Origin: Streptomyces mirabilis
GTDB taxonomy: Bacteria; Actinomycetota; Actinomycetes; Streptomycetales; Streptomycetaceae
DNA: 64,000 nucleotides
Direction: 5' to 3'
Assembly (NCBI RefSeq): GCF_018310535.1
Contig: NZ_CP074102.1
Coordinates: 8,990,001-9,054,000, forward strand
How positions within the stretch are numbered: position 1 is the first letter of the stretch; each line of letters opens with the position of its first letter. Made by a program: the position numbers and the translations under genes. Below the pieces are notes generated by a model. That model had not been told where the DNA came from and did no database searches. It worked only from the letters and a program-made list of their open reading frames with translations. Positions 9,154-19,299 of this stretch are shown piece by piece.

Positions 9154-9184
9154 TTGAGTCTCCAGTGACTGGAGACAGCAGAGT
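9154..9184 (+). promoter_or_regulatory. MerR-type promoter and operator
   Basis: The -35 hexamer TTGAGT (9154-9159) and a -10 candidate CAGAGT (9179-9184) are separated by 19 bp. That spacing is typical of MerR-activated promoters. The spacer holds a perfect 9-bp inverted repeat, GTCTCCAGT-G-ACTGGAGAC (9158-9176). The MerR gene begins 10 bp after the -10 element, which indicates autoregulation. Confidence 0.7.
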
Positions 9185-9194
9185 GGGGGGGGAC

Positions 9195-9743
9195 ATGGAC
9201 GTTACGACCCTCTACTCGATCGGGGAGCTTTCCCGGCGGACCGGCTTGCCTGTGAGGACCATCCGGTTCTACTCCGATTCGGGGGTGGTAGCGCCTACCC
9301 CCCGAAGTCCCGCCGGCTATCGGCGCTACGACCTCGACGCACTGCTTCGTCTGGAACTCCTCCGGACACTGCGCGAGCTGGGCATGGACCTGCCCACGAT
9401 TCAACGGGTACTGGACCGCGAGCTGCGGAACGTCCAGGGCTGTGCGTTGTGCAGCGAGGGTGCCGCCGCGGCCTCCGTCACGAGCGCGGAGACGGTCTTC
9501 ACGTCCAGGGATTGTGCAGTCACGATGGCTTCCCTTTGCGGCAGGGTGCGCCGAGCTCGGCCAGGGGGACCCCGTCTTTGCTCGGACGACAGCCCGAGGA
9601 CCTCCTCGAATCCCGTCTCCAGCATGTGCGCGCGGACCGTCGTAGGGCAGGGGCCGTCTGGACCCGGCGTGGGGCCGAATGGGCTTCCCGCGCCTCCTGC
9701 TCGCCCGGGACTCCTCATGTCGGCCTCGACGGAACGGCGATGA
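9195..9743 (+). CDS. MerR-family regulator with a replaced C-terminus
   Basis: The ATG at 9195 follows a G-rich ribosome-binding site. Residues 6-75 are a clear MerR winged helix: LYSIGELSRRTGLPVRTIRFYSDSG, then YRRYDLDALLRLELLRTLRELGMDLPTIQRVL. After the DRE motif near residue 77 similarity ends, and the frame reads antisense through a nitroreductase remnant to a stop at 9743. The effector-sensing helix of a normal MerR is therefore missing. DNA binding to its own operator is still plausible, but signal sensing is not. The break point is near 9420. Confidence 0.7.
   Translation: MDVTTLYSIGELSRRTGLPVRTIRFYSDSGVVAPTPRSPAGYRRYDLDALLRLELLRTLRELGMDLPTIQRVLDRELRNVQGCALCSEGAAAASVTSAETVFTSRDCAVTMASLCGRVRRARPGGPRLCSDDSPRTSSNPVSSMCARTVVGQGPSGPGVGPNGLPAPPARPGLLMSASTERR
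9401..9523 (-). pseudogene. Acg-type nitroreductase, N-terminal fragment
   Basis: The reverse strand from the GTG at 9521-9523 reads VTAQSLDVKTVSALVTEAAAA, then PSLHNAQPWTFR. This is the conserved N-terminus of the Acg/Rv2032 family of degenerate nitroreductases, which are DosR-regulon members in mycobacteria. Similarity stops at about 9425, where the truncated MerR gene begins, and a stop follows at 9401. About 30 residues survive out of roughly 320. The fragment is tail-to-tail with the truncated MerR gene, so a single deletion probably removed both ends. Confidence 0.65.
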
Positions 9744-10596
9744 CGGGGCAGCGGGCATAGTGCAGTACGCCCTGGCTGACCGAGCCCAGCAACATGCCGG
9801 TGAATCCTCCGTGACCCCGGGTTCCCACCACCAGGCCCAGCGCGTGGGCCGAGGCGTCGGTGAGCACCTGCACGGGATGCCCGACGAGCAGTTCGTGGCG
9901 CAGGTCCACCTCTGGGTAGCGGGCCTGGCGGCCGGCCACGGTCTCGGAGAGCAACCGGCGGGCCTCCTGCTGCGGGGCGTACTCGTCGAAGATCCTGAGC
10001 GGACCTGGCTCCCAGACGTACAGGGCCCGCACCTCGGCGCCACGCAGGGCCGCCTCCTCGAATGCCACGTCGACGGCGGCGGCCGAGTGCTCGCTGCCGT
10101 CGACGCCGACGACGTAGTACGCGGGCTCCTGGGTGACGTGCTCCGGCTCGGGCACGACGACCACGGGGCAGTGCGCGTGGGCCATGACCGGCAGGGCGAC
10201 CGAGGCGGAGCCGAACACCTCCTGCGTCCGGCTCAGATGTCGCGAGCCCAGTACGACAGCCGTGGCGTCGCGGCTCTGCTCACGCAGCACCCATACGGGG
10301 TCGCCCTCCGCGAGCACAGCGTCCACCTCGACCTGCGGGTGCCGTGCCGTGACGAAGTCCGCGGCTTCTTCGAGTACCTGTTTCCCGGCCCTGTGCAGAG
10401 CCTCGTTCCATTCCTCCCAGGAAGGCGGGATCTCTTGCCCCCGATAGCCCCTGGTCGGCACGCCCTCGACGTGGACCGGACGCAACGGCAGCCGACGGCG
10501 GGCGGCCTCGTCGGCTGCCCAGGCCAGGGCCATCCGTCGGCTGGGGTCGGGATCGACGCCCACCACGATCGGCCGACGGTCACCGGGTCGGGACAT
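9715..10596 (-). CDS. Two-domain universal stress protein
   Basis: This 293-aa protein has two UspA domains. The first opens RPIVVGVDPDPSRRMALAWAADEA and ends with the ATP-site motif VVLGSRHLSRTQEVFGSAS. The second opens AYYVVGVDGSEHSAAAVDVAFEEA and ends VVGTRGHGGFTGMLLGSVSQGVLHYARCPV, with a complete G-2x-G-9x-G-(S/T) nucleotide site. Tandem USPs of this size (like Rv2623) bind ATP and are typical of the DosR regulon. Its ATG at 10594-10596 lies inside the end of the DUF1918 gene, so the two are co-translated from the promoter with paired DevR-like boxes at 11007-11040. Confidence 0.9.
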   Translation of the reverse strand: MSRPGDRRPIVVGVDPDPSRRMALAWAADEAARRRLPLRPVHVEGVPTRGYRGQEIPPSWEEWNEALHRAGKQVLEEAADFVTARHPQVEVDAVLAEGDPVWVLREQSRDATAVVLGSRHLSRTQEVFGSASVALPVMAHAHCPVVVVPEPEHVTQEPAYYVVGVDGSEHSAAAVDVAFEEAALRGAEVRALYVWEPGPLRIFDEYAPQQEARRLLSETVAGRQARYPEVDLRHELLVGHPVQVLTDASAHALGLVVGTRGHGGFTGMLLGSVSQGVLHYARCPVIAVPSRPT

Positions 10597-10852
10597 GACC
10601 GCCTCCAGTCACCAGTCCGTCGGAGGCCGACGAGGTGTGTGCGGACGAGCGTGCCGGGTGCGGCGTGGGCGTCAGATGCCCGATGGCGTCGGGCCCGGGC
10701 AAGTACAGGGTCACCTGTCTGTTCTCGGCCCAGCGCATGTCGTACGGCGGGCTGCCGTCCGGATGGGAGAGCCCCACGACCTCGCCGTCCCGGGCCACGA
10801 CCCCGGCAGTAGTGCCGTGTATGACGATCTCGTCGCCCACGCGGGCGCGCAT
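10580..10852 (-). CDS. DUF1918 small protein
   Basis: A 90-aa protein starting MRARVGDEIVIHG with DGEVVGLSHPDGSPPYDMRW and LPGPDAIGHL, the same fold family as the 77-aa protein at 8009. The last 20 residues are extra and overlap the start of the USP by 17 bp. Its function is unknown, and it is paired with a USP as elsewhere in streptomycetes. The ATG at 10850-10852 is the start that matches the family N-terminus. Confidence 0.82.
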   Translation of the reverse strand: MRARVGDEIVIHGTTAGVVARDGEVVGLSHPDGSPPYDMRWAENRQVTLYLPGPDAIGHLTPTPHPARSSAHTSSASDGLVTGGGHVPTR

Positions 10853-11006
10853 CGAGGCGCCGGTCGCCTCGGGTCCGGTACTCGGCACGGGCCTGTTCCT
10901 TCTTCCTTGTTGGTGGAGGAGCGGACATCTCGCTCGCCTCCTCCCTGTGGTGGCGCGGAGCAGTGCCGCCGATTTCATGGAAGACCTGGCGCGGTCAGGG
11001 TTCCAG

Positions 11007-11040
11007 GGGCCATTGGTCCTCGCCTCGTCCCCGTTGGCCC
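11007..11040. promoter_or_regulatory. Tandem DevR-like boxes upstream of DUF1918-USP operon
   Basis: GGGCCATTGGTCCT (11007-11020) and GTCCCCGTTGGCCC (11027-11040) start exactly 20 bp apart. The second has a perfect right half-site. They lie 155-188 bp upstream of the DUF1918 start at 10852 and just beyond the end of pncB. Confidence 0.5.
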
Positions 11041-11054
11041 CACCGCCGGGCCCC

Positions 11055-12449
11055 TCATGGTGCACCGGCCGACAACGTCGAAGAGTGGGAGGCAGCCGTG
11101 CCGCAGGGAGCGGCGAGGTGGTCCGGGCGGAACCGTGCTTCGATGCTCGCACGTACCGTGGCTGTCAGCTTCTGCAGAGCCTGGGACCAAACCGGTCGGA
11201 CCGGTTCGGGGTTCTCGATCCGGAGCGTCGGGCCGGGCAGATCGGCGATGTCCCCGCGGAACCGGTCGCGGGCGTCCTGCCAGCGGTCCGGCGGCCCCGT
11301 CCGACGGCCGCCGCACATCACCGTGCGCAGCAGCGGCCGTGCCGAGTCCGGCGGTTCCTCTCGCCGCAGGGCGATGACGTCGGGCTGCCCGGCGCGGCGG
11401 AAGACCTGCTTGCCGCCCGGGGCCGTGACCTTCGCCGAGGACAGCTTCATGACCGGGCGGCCGTCGTACTCGACGAGCTTGTACGCGGCATCCAGGTACG
11501 GGGCGTCCGCGGCCACACCCACACGCGTGCCCACGGCGTACACGTCGATCGGGGCACCGGCGCGCACCAGCCGGGCGACGGCGTACTCGTCGAGTCCGCC
11601 GCTGGCCACGATTCGTACGTCGGTCAGCCCCGCGGTGTCCAGAATGGCGCGTGCCCGGCACGAGAGTGCGTGGAGGTCTCCGCTGTCCAGCCGGATCGCG
11701 CAGCCGGTACCGCGCCCCAGGTCTCTCAGCACCCGCGCCGCGATCCGCACGCCTTCCTCGGTGTCGTAGGTGTCGACGAGGAAGGTGACCGGGCCGGGGT
11801 GACTGCGTGCGAAGGCGTGGAACGCTTCCTCCTCGCCGGGGAACGCCTCGATGTACGAATGGGCCATGGTGCCCGAGGCCGGGACGGCCAGCGCGGTGGC
11901 GGCGGCGACGTTGCTGGTACCGGCGAAGCCGACCAGGACGCCCAGCCGGGCCGCTTGGTATCCGGCCCCGGGGCCGTGCGTGCGGCGCAGCGAGAAGTCC
12001 ACCACGGGCCGCCCGGCGGCGGCCAGGACGCAGCGTGCAGCCTTGGACGCCACCGCCGTCTGGTGGCAGACCTGGTTCAGCAGGTACGTCTCGACCAGCT
12101 GGGCCTGCGGCAGCGGGGCGGTCACCTCCAGCAACGGCTCCCCGGCGAACACCGTACGGCCCTCCGGCACGGCGCGCACCTCGCCTTCGAAGGCGAGGCC
12201 GAGGAGCGGTTCGAGGTCCCGTACCGGACGGTGCAGCGCGGTCGCGAACTCCTCGACGTCCTCCCGCTCCACGCGGTAGTCGGCAAGAAAGTCCAGGGCG
12301 GGTTCCAGCCCTGCGGTGACCAGGAAGCCCCGGCCGGGCGGGAGGTCGCGGACGAAGAGGCTGAAGGTGGCCGGGGCCCACATGTCCTCCCGGAGGTAGG
12401 ACAGGGCCATGGTTACTTCGTAGAGATCGGTGGTCGTGACGTCGGACAT
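11055..12449 (-). CDS. pncB: Nicotinate phosphoribosyltransferase
   Basis: This 464-aa enzyme makes nicotinate mononucleotide from nicotinate and PRPP, with ATP hydrolysis, for NAD salvage. The N-terminus TTDLYEVTMALSYLREDMWAPATFSLFVR is characteristic. The active-site segments DFSLRRTHGPGAGYQAAR, GTMAHSYIEAF and RLDSGDLHALS are all present, as is the conserved SGGLDEYAVARLV. It corresponds to DosR-regulated pncB2 (Rv0573c), not the housekeeping copy. The ATG at 12447-12449 starts MSDVTTTDLYE. The upstream gap holds DevR-like sites at the usual distance for this gene. Confidence 0.9.
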   Translation of the reverse strand: MSDVTTTDLYEVTMALSYLREDMWAPATFSLFVRDLPPGRGFLVTAGLEPALDFLADYRVEREDVEEFATALHRPVRDLEPLLGLAFEGEVRAVPEGRTVFAGEPLLEVTAPLPQAQLVETYLLNQVCHQTAVASKAARCVLAAAGRPVVDFSLRRTHGPGAGYQAARLGVLVGFAGTSNVAAATALAVPASGTMAHSYIEAFPGEEEAFHAFARSHPGPVTFLVDTYDTEEGVRIAARVLRDLGRGTGCAIRLDSGDLHALSCRARAILDTAGLTDVRIVASGGLDEYAVARLVRAGAPIDVYAVGTRVGVAADAPYLDAAYKLVEYDGRPVMKLSSAKVTAPGGKQVFRRAGQPDVIALRREEPPDSARPLLRTVMCGGRRTGPPDRWQDARDRFRGDIADLPGPTLRIENPEPVRPVWSQALQKLTATVRASIEARFRPDHLAAPCGTAASHSSTLSAGAP

Positions 12450-12515
12450 GATGATCGCCGCCGAATGTGGTCGTCCCTTCTTTTACCAGTCTGACCGCGC
12501 ATGCGTGGGAGGAAA

Positions 12516-12552
12516 GGGACGTTTGGGACCATCGGCATGGGCTGTTCGGCCT
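12516..12552. promoter_or_regulatory. DevR-like sites upstream of pncB
   Basis: GGGACGTTTGGGACC (12516-12530) and GGGCTGTTCGGCCT (12539-12552) resemble the sites before adhE. They are 67-103 bp from the pncB start, but only 16-52 bp from the Hsp20 GTG on the other side, so they fit pncB better. Confidence 0.45.
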
Positions 12553-12567
12553 TAGCGGTACGGGCCC

Positions 12568-12879
12568 GTGCGCGCTGGACTGGAAGTGTCGGCAGGCTAC
12601 GTGATGCGAGCGGAACTTCCGGGCATGTCCCCCGAGGACACCGACGTCTTCATCAGTGACGGGGTGCTGACCGTTCAGGCCGAACGCACCGAGAAGGACG
12701 TCACGAAGACTCACAACGAGATCGGCTACGGCGCGATGAGCCGCAGCGTGACGCTGCCGCCGGGCGCCGACGAGGACGACGTCACGGCCGACTACACCGA
12801 CGGCATGCTCACCGTCAGCGTCGGCCTGGGCGCCGAGAAGGCGGAGGCCAAGCACGTCGAGATCCAGCACGGCGGCTGA
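12568..12879 (+). CDS. Hsp20/alpha-crystallin small heat-shock protein, short and probably 5'-truncated
   Basis: The open frame gives 103 aa that are essentially one alpha-crystallin domain: YVMRAELPGMSPEDTDVFISDGVLTVQAERTE, GYGAMSRSVTLPPGADEDDV and the DGMLTVSVGL strand. The roughly 35-residue N-terminal arm usual in Hsp20 chaperones (and in mycobacterial Acr/HspX) is missing, and so is the IXI-type tail. The GTG at 12568 has no clear ribosome-binding site. The nearby boxes are too close to act as its activator sites. I infer that the 5' end was lost, leaving a promoterless remnant beside pncB. Confidence 0.7.
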   Translation: MRAGLEVSAGYVMRAELPGMSPEDTDVFISDGVLTVQAERTEKDVTKTHNEIGYGAMSRSVTLPPGADEDDVTADYTDGMLTVSVGLGAEKAEAKHVEIQHGG

Positions 12880-12885
12880 CGGCAT

Positions 12886-12912
12886 TTGGCGGGTCCCGCG
12901 TGGGCCCGCCAA
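12886..12912. terminator. Bidirectional terminator between Hsp20 and V-ATPase operon
   Basis: TTGGCGGG (12886-12893) pairs perfectly with CCCGCCAA (12905-12912), with part of the 11-nt loop able to pair further. CCTTTTC follows on the forward side. It separates two convergent transcription units. Confidence 0.7.
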
Positions 12913-12936
12913 CGCCGTGCCCTTTTCGCGGCGCCA

Positions 12937-13557
12937 TCACCGTACCCCCTGTGAGGCGGCCCAGCGGCGTCGCACCGCTTCCTCGTGTTCGGCCTCCTCC
13001 AACGCCAGCTCCACCGCGGACAGTTCACGTTGCAACCGGGGGATCCAGTGTCGGCGCAGGGCGCGGGATCGCCGCCGCGTCCGTTCGGCTTCGGCGGCGA
13101 GCAGTTCGGCCGCTGTCCGGTGGGCGGCGTGTTCCGCCGCTGCGCGGACCGCCGAGCGGTAGGCCGTCTCGGCGTGCGCCAGCGCGGTGTTGGGCGGCAT
13201 CTGTTCCGCGGGGGAGCGGACGGGGGCGGTCCAGGCCACGGCCGCGGGATGGCGTACGCCCATCAGCGCTGCCCACTCGACGTCGATGCAGGCTCGGTTC
13301 ACAGGCAGCGCCTGGGTCAGTGCTCGTTCGCCGCCGAGGAGCACCCCGCGCAGCAGCCAGGTGTCGGCGGCGGCCAGTTCTTCCCGCCACACCGAACCCG
13401 CATCCTCCGCAGCCCGTCGTTGCACACGCTCCCGGTCCAGCAGGAGCCGGAGTTTGCGTTCCAGCAGGTCAGCTCCGCGCTGCGCGGTGGCGAGGTTACG
13501 GCGAAGCCGCAACCGCCCGGCCCGTCCCACCGGCACTCGGCGCCCGTGCGTGCTCAC
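12937..13557 (-). CDS. atpD: V/A-type ATPase subunit D (central rotor shaft)
   Basis: This 206-aa, almost entirely helical, arginine-rich protein begins RVPVGRAGRLRLRRNLATAQRGADLLERKLRLLL, the normal start of V-ATPase subunit D. It ends in a second long coiled coil (RALRRHWIPRLQRELSAVELALEEAEHEEAV). Together these form the antiparallel coiled-coil shaft that turns inside A3B3. The GTG at 13555-13557 overlaps the stop of subunit B (GTGA). It is the last gene of the nine-gene operon. Confidence 0.85.
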   Translation of the reverse strand: MSTHGRRVPVGRAGRLRLRRNLATAQRGADLLERKLRLLLDRERVQRRAAEDAGSVWREELAAADTWLLRGVLLGGERALTQALPVNRACIDVEWAALMGVRHPAAVAWTAPVRSPAEQMPPNTALAHAETAYRSAVRAAAEHAAHRTAAELLAAEAERTRRRSRALRRHWIPRLQRELSAVELALEEAEHEEAVRRRWAASQGVR

Positions 13558-14945
13558 GGCGGCCCCTCGCCCTGCGGCGGGGCGTGGGCGTCGAGCAGGT
13601 CCGCCGGGATCATGCCGAGCTGGCTGCGCGGCAAGGTCAGCAGCACTTCCCAGGCCCGGTCCAGGGACTCGTCCAATGACCGGTTCTCCTTCGTTCCCTG
13701 GGCCAGGAACCGGTGCCGGACAGCGTTCTCCAAGTCGAGGTGGCGCAGGTCGGTCGGGCTGAGTGCCGACCGTCCGATCAGGTCGGCGAGTTCCCGCACC
13801 TGCCGGGACCGGGCCAGCGCGGCGATCAGCTGCGCGGCGACGGCCGGATGGTCCGCGCGGGTCCGTCCCGCTCCGGTTCCCTTGCGCATCAGGCGCGACA
13901 GCGAGGCCAGCGGATCCACGGGCGGATACGTGCCGGCCGCGTGCACCTCGGCGGACAGCACGATCTGCCCCTCCGTGATGTAACCGGTGAGGTCCGGAAC
14001 GGGGTGGGTGATGTCGCCCGCCGGCATGGTGAGCACCGGCAGGACGGTCACCGACCCCGGGCGGCCCCTGATCCTGCCGCAGCGTTCGTAAAGGGACGCG
14101 AGGTCGCTGTAGAGGTAGCCCGGATACGCCCGCCGGGCCGGAATCTCGCCCCGTGCAGCGGACACCTCGCGCAGCGCTTCCGAATAGGCCGTCATATCTG
14201 TCATCACGACCAGGACGTGACGGCCCTCGGCGAACGCCAGGTGCTCGGCGACGGTCAGCGCGAGACGCGGCGTCAGCAACCGTTCGATCACCGGGTCGTC
14301 CGCGGTGTTGAGGAACAGGACCAGTTCTCGCGCGGCGGAGCGGGCGGCCAGTCCGTCACGGACGAACGCCGTGTCGGCGTGTGTGAGCCCCATACCGGCG
14401 AACACGACGGCGAACGCCTCGCCGCCGCACGTCGCTTGGGCCGCGATCTGCACCGCCAGTTCCAGGTGCGGCAGCCCGGCCACCGAGAACACCGGCAGCT
14501 TCTGTCCCCGCACCAGCGTGGTGAGCACGTCCACGGCGCCCACGCCGGTGAGCACCGGCTCGTCAGGGGGTTCCCGCCGTACCGGATTGATCGGTGCGCC
14601 GCCCACCGCCACGGACGTGCTGCCCAGCACCGGCGGCCCGCCATCGGCCGGTTCGCCCCTCCCGTTGCACACCCTCCCCAGCCATCCGCTTCCGGCCGGG
14701 ATCCGCAGTGGCGTGCCCGAGAACGCGACGCGGGTGCCCGTGCGGTTCATGCCGGCCGTGTCCTCCAGGACCTGCACCACCGCAAGGTCGCGGTCCACCT
14801 CGAGGACCAGCCCGTGCCGTCGTTCTCCGAAGTCGAGGACGATCGTGGCGAACTCGTCCCACCCCACCCCGCTCACGCCTTCGACGACCACGAGCGGGCC
14901 GCGCAGTTCCCGCACGCCCGTGTACTCGATGTCCGCACTGTTCAT
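13554..14945 (-). CDS. atpB: V/A-type ATPase subunit B (regulatory nucleotide subunit)
   Basis: This 463-aa protein alternates with subunit A in the catalytic head. It has the V-type B features: an N-terminal beta-barrel (VEGVSGVGWDEFATI), GLPHLELAVQIAAQA where catalytic subunits have a P-loop, VVFAGMGLTHADTAFVRDGL, MTDMTAYSEALREVSAARGEIPARRAYPGYLYSDLASLYERCG and PVLTMPAGDITHPVPDLTGYITEGQI. The length is normal. The first codon overlaps the A-subunit stop. No frame breaks are visible. Confidence 0.93.
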   Translation of the reverse strand: MNSADIEYTGVRELRGPLVVVEGVSGVGWDEFATIVLDFGERRHGLVLEVDRDLAVVQVLEDTAGMNRTGTRVAFSGTPLRIPAGSGWLGRVCNGRGEPADGGPPVLGSTSVAVGGAPINPVRREPPDEPVLTGVGAVDVLTTLVRGQKLPVFSVAGLPHLELAVQIAAQATCGGEAFAVVFAGMGLTHADTAFVRDGLAARSAARELVLFLNTADDPVIERLLTPRLALTVAEHLAFAEGRHVLVVMTDMTAYSEALREVSAARGEIPARRAYPGYLYSDLASLYERCGRIRGRPGSVTVLPVLTMPAGDITHPVPDLTGYITEGQIVLSAEVHAAGTYPPVDPLASLSRLMRKGTGAGRTRADHPAVAAQLIAALARSRQVRELADLIGRSALSPTDLRHLDLENAVRHRFLAQGTKENRSLDESLDRAWEVLLTLPRSQLGMIPADLLDAHAPPQGEGPP

Positions 14946-16729
14946 GCCGCCTCCTTGAGCCGGGCCAGCACGGTGTCGCGGGCCGCCGCCACGGGAGCGG
15001 TCTCCGTTGGGCCCGCGGTCTCACGGGCCCGCAGCAGCGGGGTGAAGTCGACCGCCTCGACTGCGTCCGCCGGGGCACCGGAGTCCACCAGCTCCAGACA
15101 GCAGTCGATCGCTGCCAGCACGGCGTCCACGAGGGCCGCGGTCTTCTCGGGGGCGCTGTAGGCGTCCGCCGGCGACAGTGCGCTCTGCTGGATCACGGCT
15201 TCGCGCAGCAGCCGTCCCGCGAGCACGCTGATCCGCTCCCGCGGCGGCAGGGCCGTGATGCCGACCAGTTCGACAAGATCGGCCAGCCGGTCGGCCTCGG
15301 CCAGCAGCCGCGTCACTCGCCCGTGCCGCTCGGTCCACTCGGGGTCGCCGGCCCGCGCGTGCGCAGCGGCCAGCGCGGCGGTGTCCCGCGAGAAGGAGTC
15401 CGCCCAGGAGATGGCCGGATAGTGCCGTGCATAGGCGAGGTCGCGGTCCAGGCTCCACAGGCACCGCACGAACCGTTCGGTGTGCGCGGTGACCGGCTCG
15501 GTGCGGTCGCCACCCGGCGGGGACACGGCTCCGATCACCGTGACGGAGCCACGGGTGTTGCCGAGGGTGCGCACCGCGGCGGCCCGTTCATAGAACGCGG
15601 CCAGTTGGGAGGCGAGCCCCGCCGGATAGCCTTCCTCGGCAGGGAGTTCGCCCATGCGGGAGGCGAACTCGCGCAGTGCCTCCGCCCAGCGGGAGGTCGA
15701 GTCGGCGATCAGGACGACTTCGAGGCCCATGTCGCGGAAGTACTCGGCGACCGTCGCACCCGTGTGCACGCTTGATTCGCGGGCCATCATCGGCATGTTG
15801 GAGGTGTTCGCGATTGTCACGGTCCGATCCGCCAGACGGCCTCCGGTACGGGGATCGGTCAGCTCCGCAAGCTCCTCGATGACGTCCGCCATCTCGTTGC
15901 CGCGCTCGCCGCAGCCGACGTAGACGATCACGTCGGTGTCGCACCACTTGGCGATCTGTTGCAGCAGCATGGTCTTGCCAGTCCCGAAGCCGCCCGGTAC
16001 GGCGACCGTGCTGCCGCGGGCCACCGGGAAAAGCAGATCGACGGCCCGCTGCCCGGTGTTCAGTGGCATGTCGGCCGGCAGCCGCCGCGCTACCGGTCGC
16101 GGCCTGCGCACGGGCCAGGACTGCGCCATCCGCACCTCGTGTCCGCCCACCACGGCGAGCACGGCGTCGGCGGAGTGCTCGCCCGCCGCCGCGACCCGGG
16201 TCACCTCGCCCGAGCGGTCCGGAGGCACCAGGAGCCGCATGGGCACGCTCGCGGCGATCTCCCCGAGGACGTCCCCGCCCGCGACCCGCGCTCCCTCGGC
16301 CACCCCTGGTGTGAACGACCAACTGCGCGCTTCCGGTGCTTCGCTCGGCTCGCCTGTCGTGAGAAGGTCGCCGGCGCCGGCCAGGGGGCGCAGCAGGCCG
16401 TCGTACACGCCGCCGAGCAGATCCGGGGCCAGGCGTACCGACAACGGTCGGCCTTGGGGCTCCGCCGGATGTCCCGGGCTCAGTCCACCCGTGTACTCGT
16501 ACGCCTCGACGGTGGCCGTGTCGCCGTGGATGGCGACCACCTCGCCCGGCAGCCGGGCGGCGCCGAGCACGACCATGTCGTGCATGGCGACCGAAGGGGG
16601 GCAGACGATCTCTACCAGGGGGCCGGTCACGCGGAGAATCCGAGAGCGGGATGGATCGTCCGCCTGGAGGCGTGCCGGTCCGGCACACGTGGCCTGCCGG
16701 CCTGGCCCCGAACTGCTGGGTGTGGTCAC
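14942..16729 (-). CDS. atpA: V/A-type ATPase subunit A (catalytic)
   Basis: This catalytic subunit of about 595 aa has its P-loop GGFGTGKTMLL near residues 246-256, followed by IVYVGCGERGNEMADVIEEL (GER motif with the catalytic glutamate) and ADSTSRWAEALREFASRMGELPAEEGYPAGLASQLAAFYERA. The long non-homologous region typical of V/A-type A subunits is present (residues about 110-200), separating it from F1 beta. The GTG at 16727-16729 is used because it overlaps the subunit E stop and is preceded by GGAGG; a GTG four codons upstream is also in frame. Confidence 0.93.
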   Translation of the reverse strand: MTTPSSSGPGRQATCAGPARLQADDPSRSRILRVTGPLVEIVCPPSVAMHDMVVLGAARLPGEVVAIHGDTATVEAYEYTGGLSPGHPAEPQGRPLSVRLAPDLLGGVYDGLLRPLAGAGDLLTTGEPSEAPEARSWSFTPGVAEGARVAGGDVLGEIAASVPMRLLVPPDRSGEVTRVAAAGEHSADAVLAVVGGHEVRMAQSWPVRRPRPVARRLPADMPLNTGQRAVDLLFPVARGSTVAVPGGFGTGKTMLLQQIAKWCDTDVIVYVGCGERGNEMADVIEELAELTDPRTGGRLADRTVTIANTSNMPMMARESSVHTGATVAEYFRDMGLEVVLIADSTSRWAEALREFASRMGELPAEEGYPAGLASQLAAFYERAAAVRTLGNTRGSVTVIGAVSPPGGDRTEPVTAHTERFVRCLWSLDRDLAYARHYPAISWADSFSRDTAALAAAHARAGDPEWTERHGRVTRLLAEADRLADLVELVGITALPPRERISVLAGRLLREAVIQQSALSPADAYSAPEKTAALVDAVLAAIDCCLELVDSGAPADAVEAVDFTPLLRARETAGPTETAPVAAARDTVLARLKEAA

Positions 16730-17231
16730 GGCGGCCTCCACAGCGTCTCGGCCTGCGCACCCAGCCGTTCCAGGGCACGGTCGGCGAGGGCGTCCGCCGA
16801 CAGGTCGACCCGTCGGCCGGGCACCTCGGCCGTCACTCCACCCTCCGCGGCAGCCGTGACCCGCGCCTGTGTTCCCAACAGCGCCCGTGCCGCCTCGGCG
16901 AGTCGGGCCTGAGGTACGGCACCTTCCGCCATCGCTCGGCGCACGCCCGTGCGGACCGCGGCCCTGAGTTCGGCGTAGACCTCGGAGCGAGCCGCGAGTT
17001 CCGCCGCCCAGGCGTCCTGCACCGCTCGCACTCGTTCCCGGGCCGCCTCGGCGGCGCCGTCTGCCTCCCCGAGGTCCCGGGCTTGCGCGAGCACCTCGTC
17101 AGCAGAACCGTGTGCCGCGCGCAGGGTTTCCTCCGCGTCGGCCCGCGCTCGTTCCCGGACAGCGTCGGCCGACGCCCGTGCCGCGCGCAACAACTCGGCG
17201 CGCACGGGGTCCAGTGCGTCCATGGACGCGG

Positions 17232-17235
<4 letters not shown>
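16726..17235 (-). CDS. atpE: V/A-type ATPase subunit E (peripheral stalk)
   Basis: This 169-aa protein has a long alanine/arginine-rich helix (RAELLRAARASADAVRERARADAEETLRAAHG) and a compact C-terminal domain with GGVTAEVPGRRVDLSADALADRALERL, as in subunit E. It pairs with the H/G-type subunit to form the stator stalk that holds A3B3 still. The sequence is divergent, so the assignment rests on length, architecture and operon position between F and A. ATGA overlap upstream, GTGA overlap downstream. Confidence 0.75.

Positions 17236-19285
<2,050 letters not shown>

Positions 19286-19299
<14 letters not shown>

Noticed and set aside
9540..9714. Forward frame QPEDLLESRLQHVRADRRRA between the MerR scar and the USP
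   Set aside because: Looks weakly protein-like but too short and without start, stop logic or family; probably a remnant I cannot identify.
10852..10928. Reverse open frame starting MSAPPPTRKKEQ upstream of DUF1918
   Set aside because: It overlaps DUF1918 and the USP in another frame, is extremely arginine-rich and has no family match.
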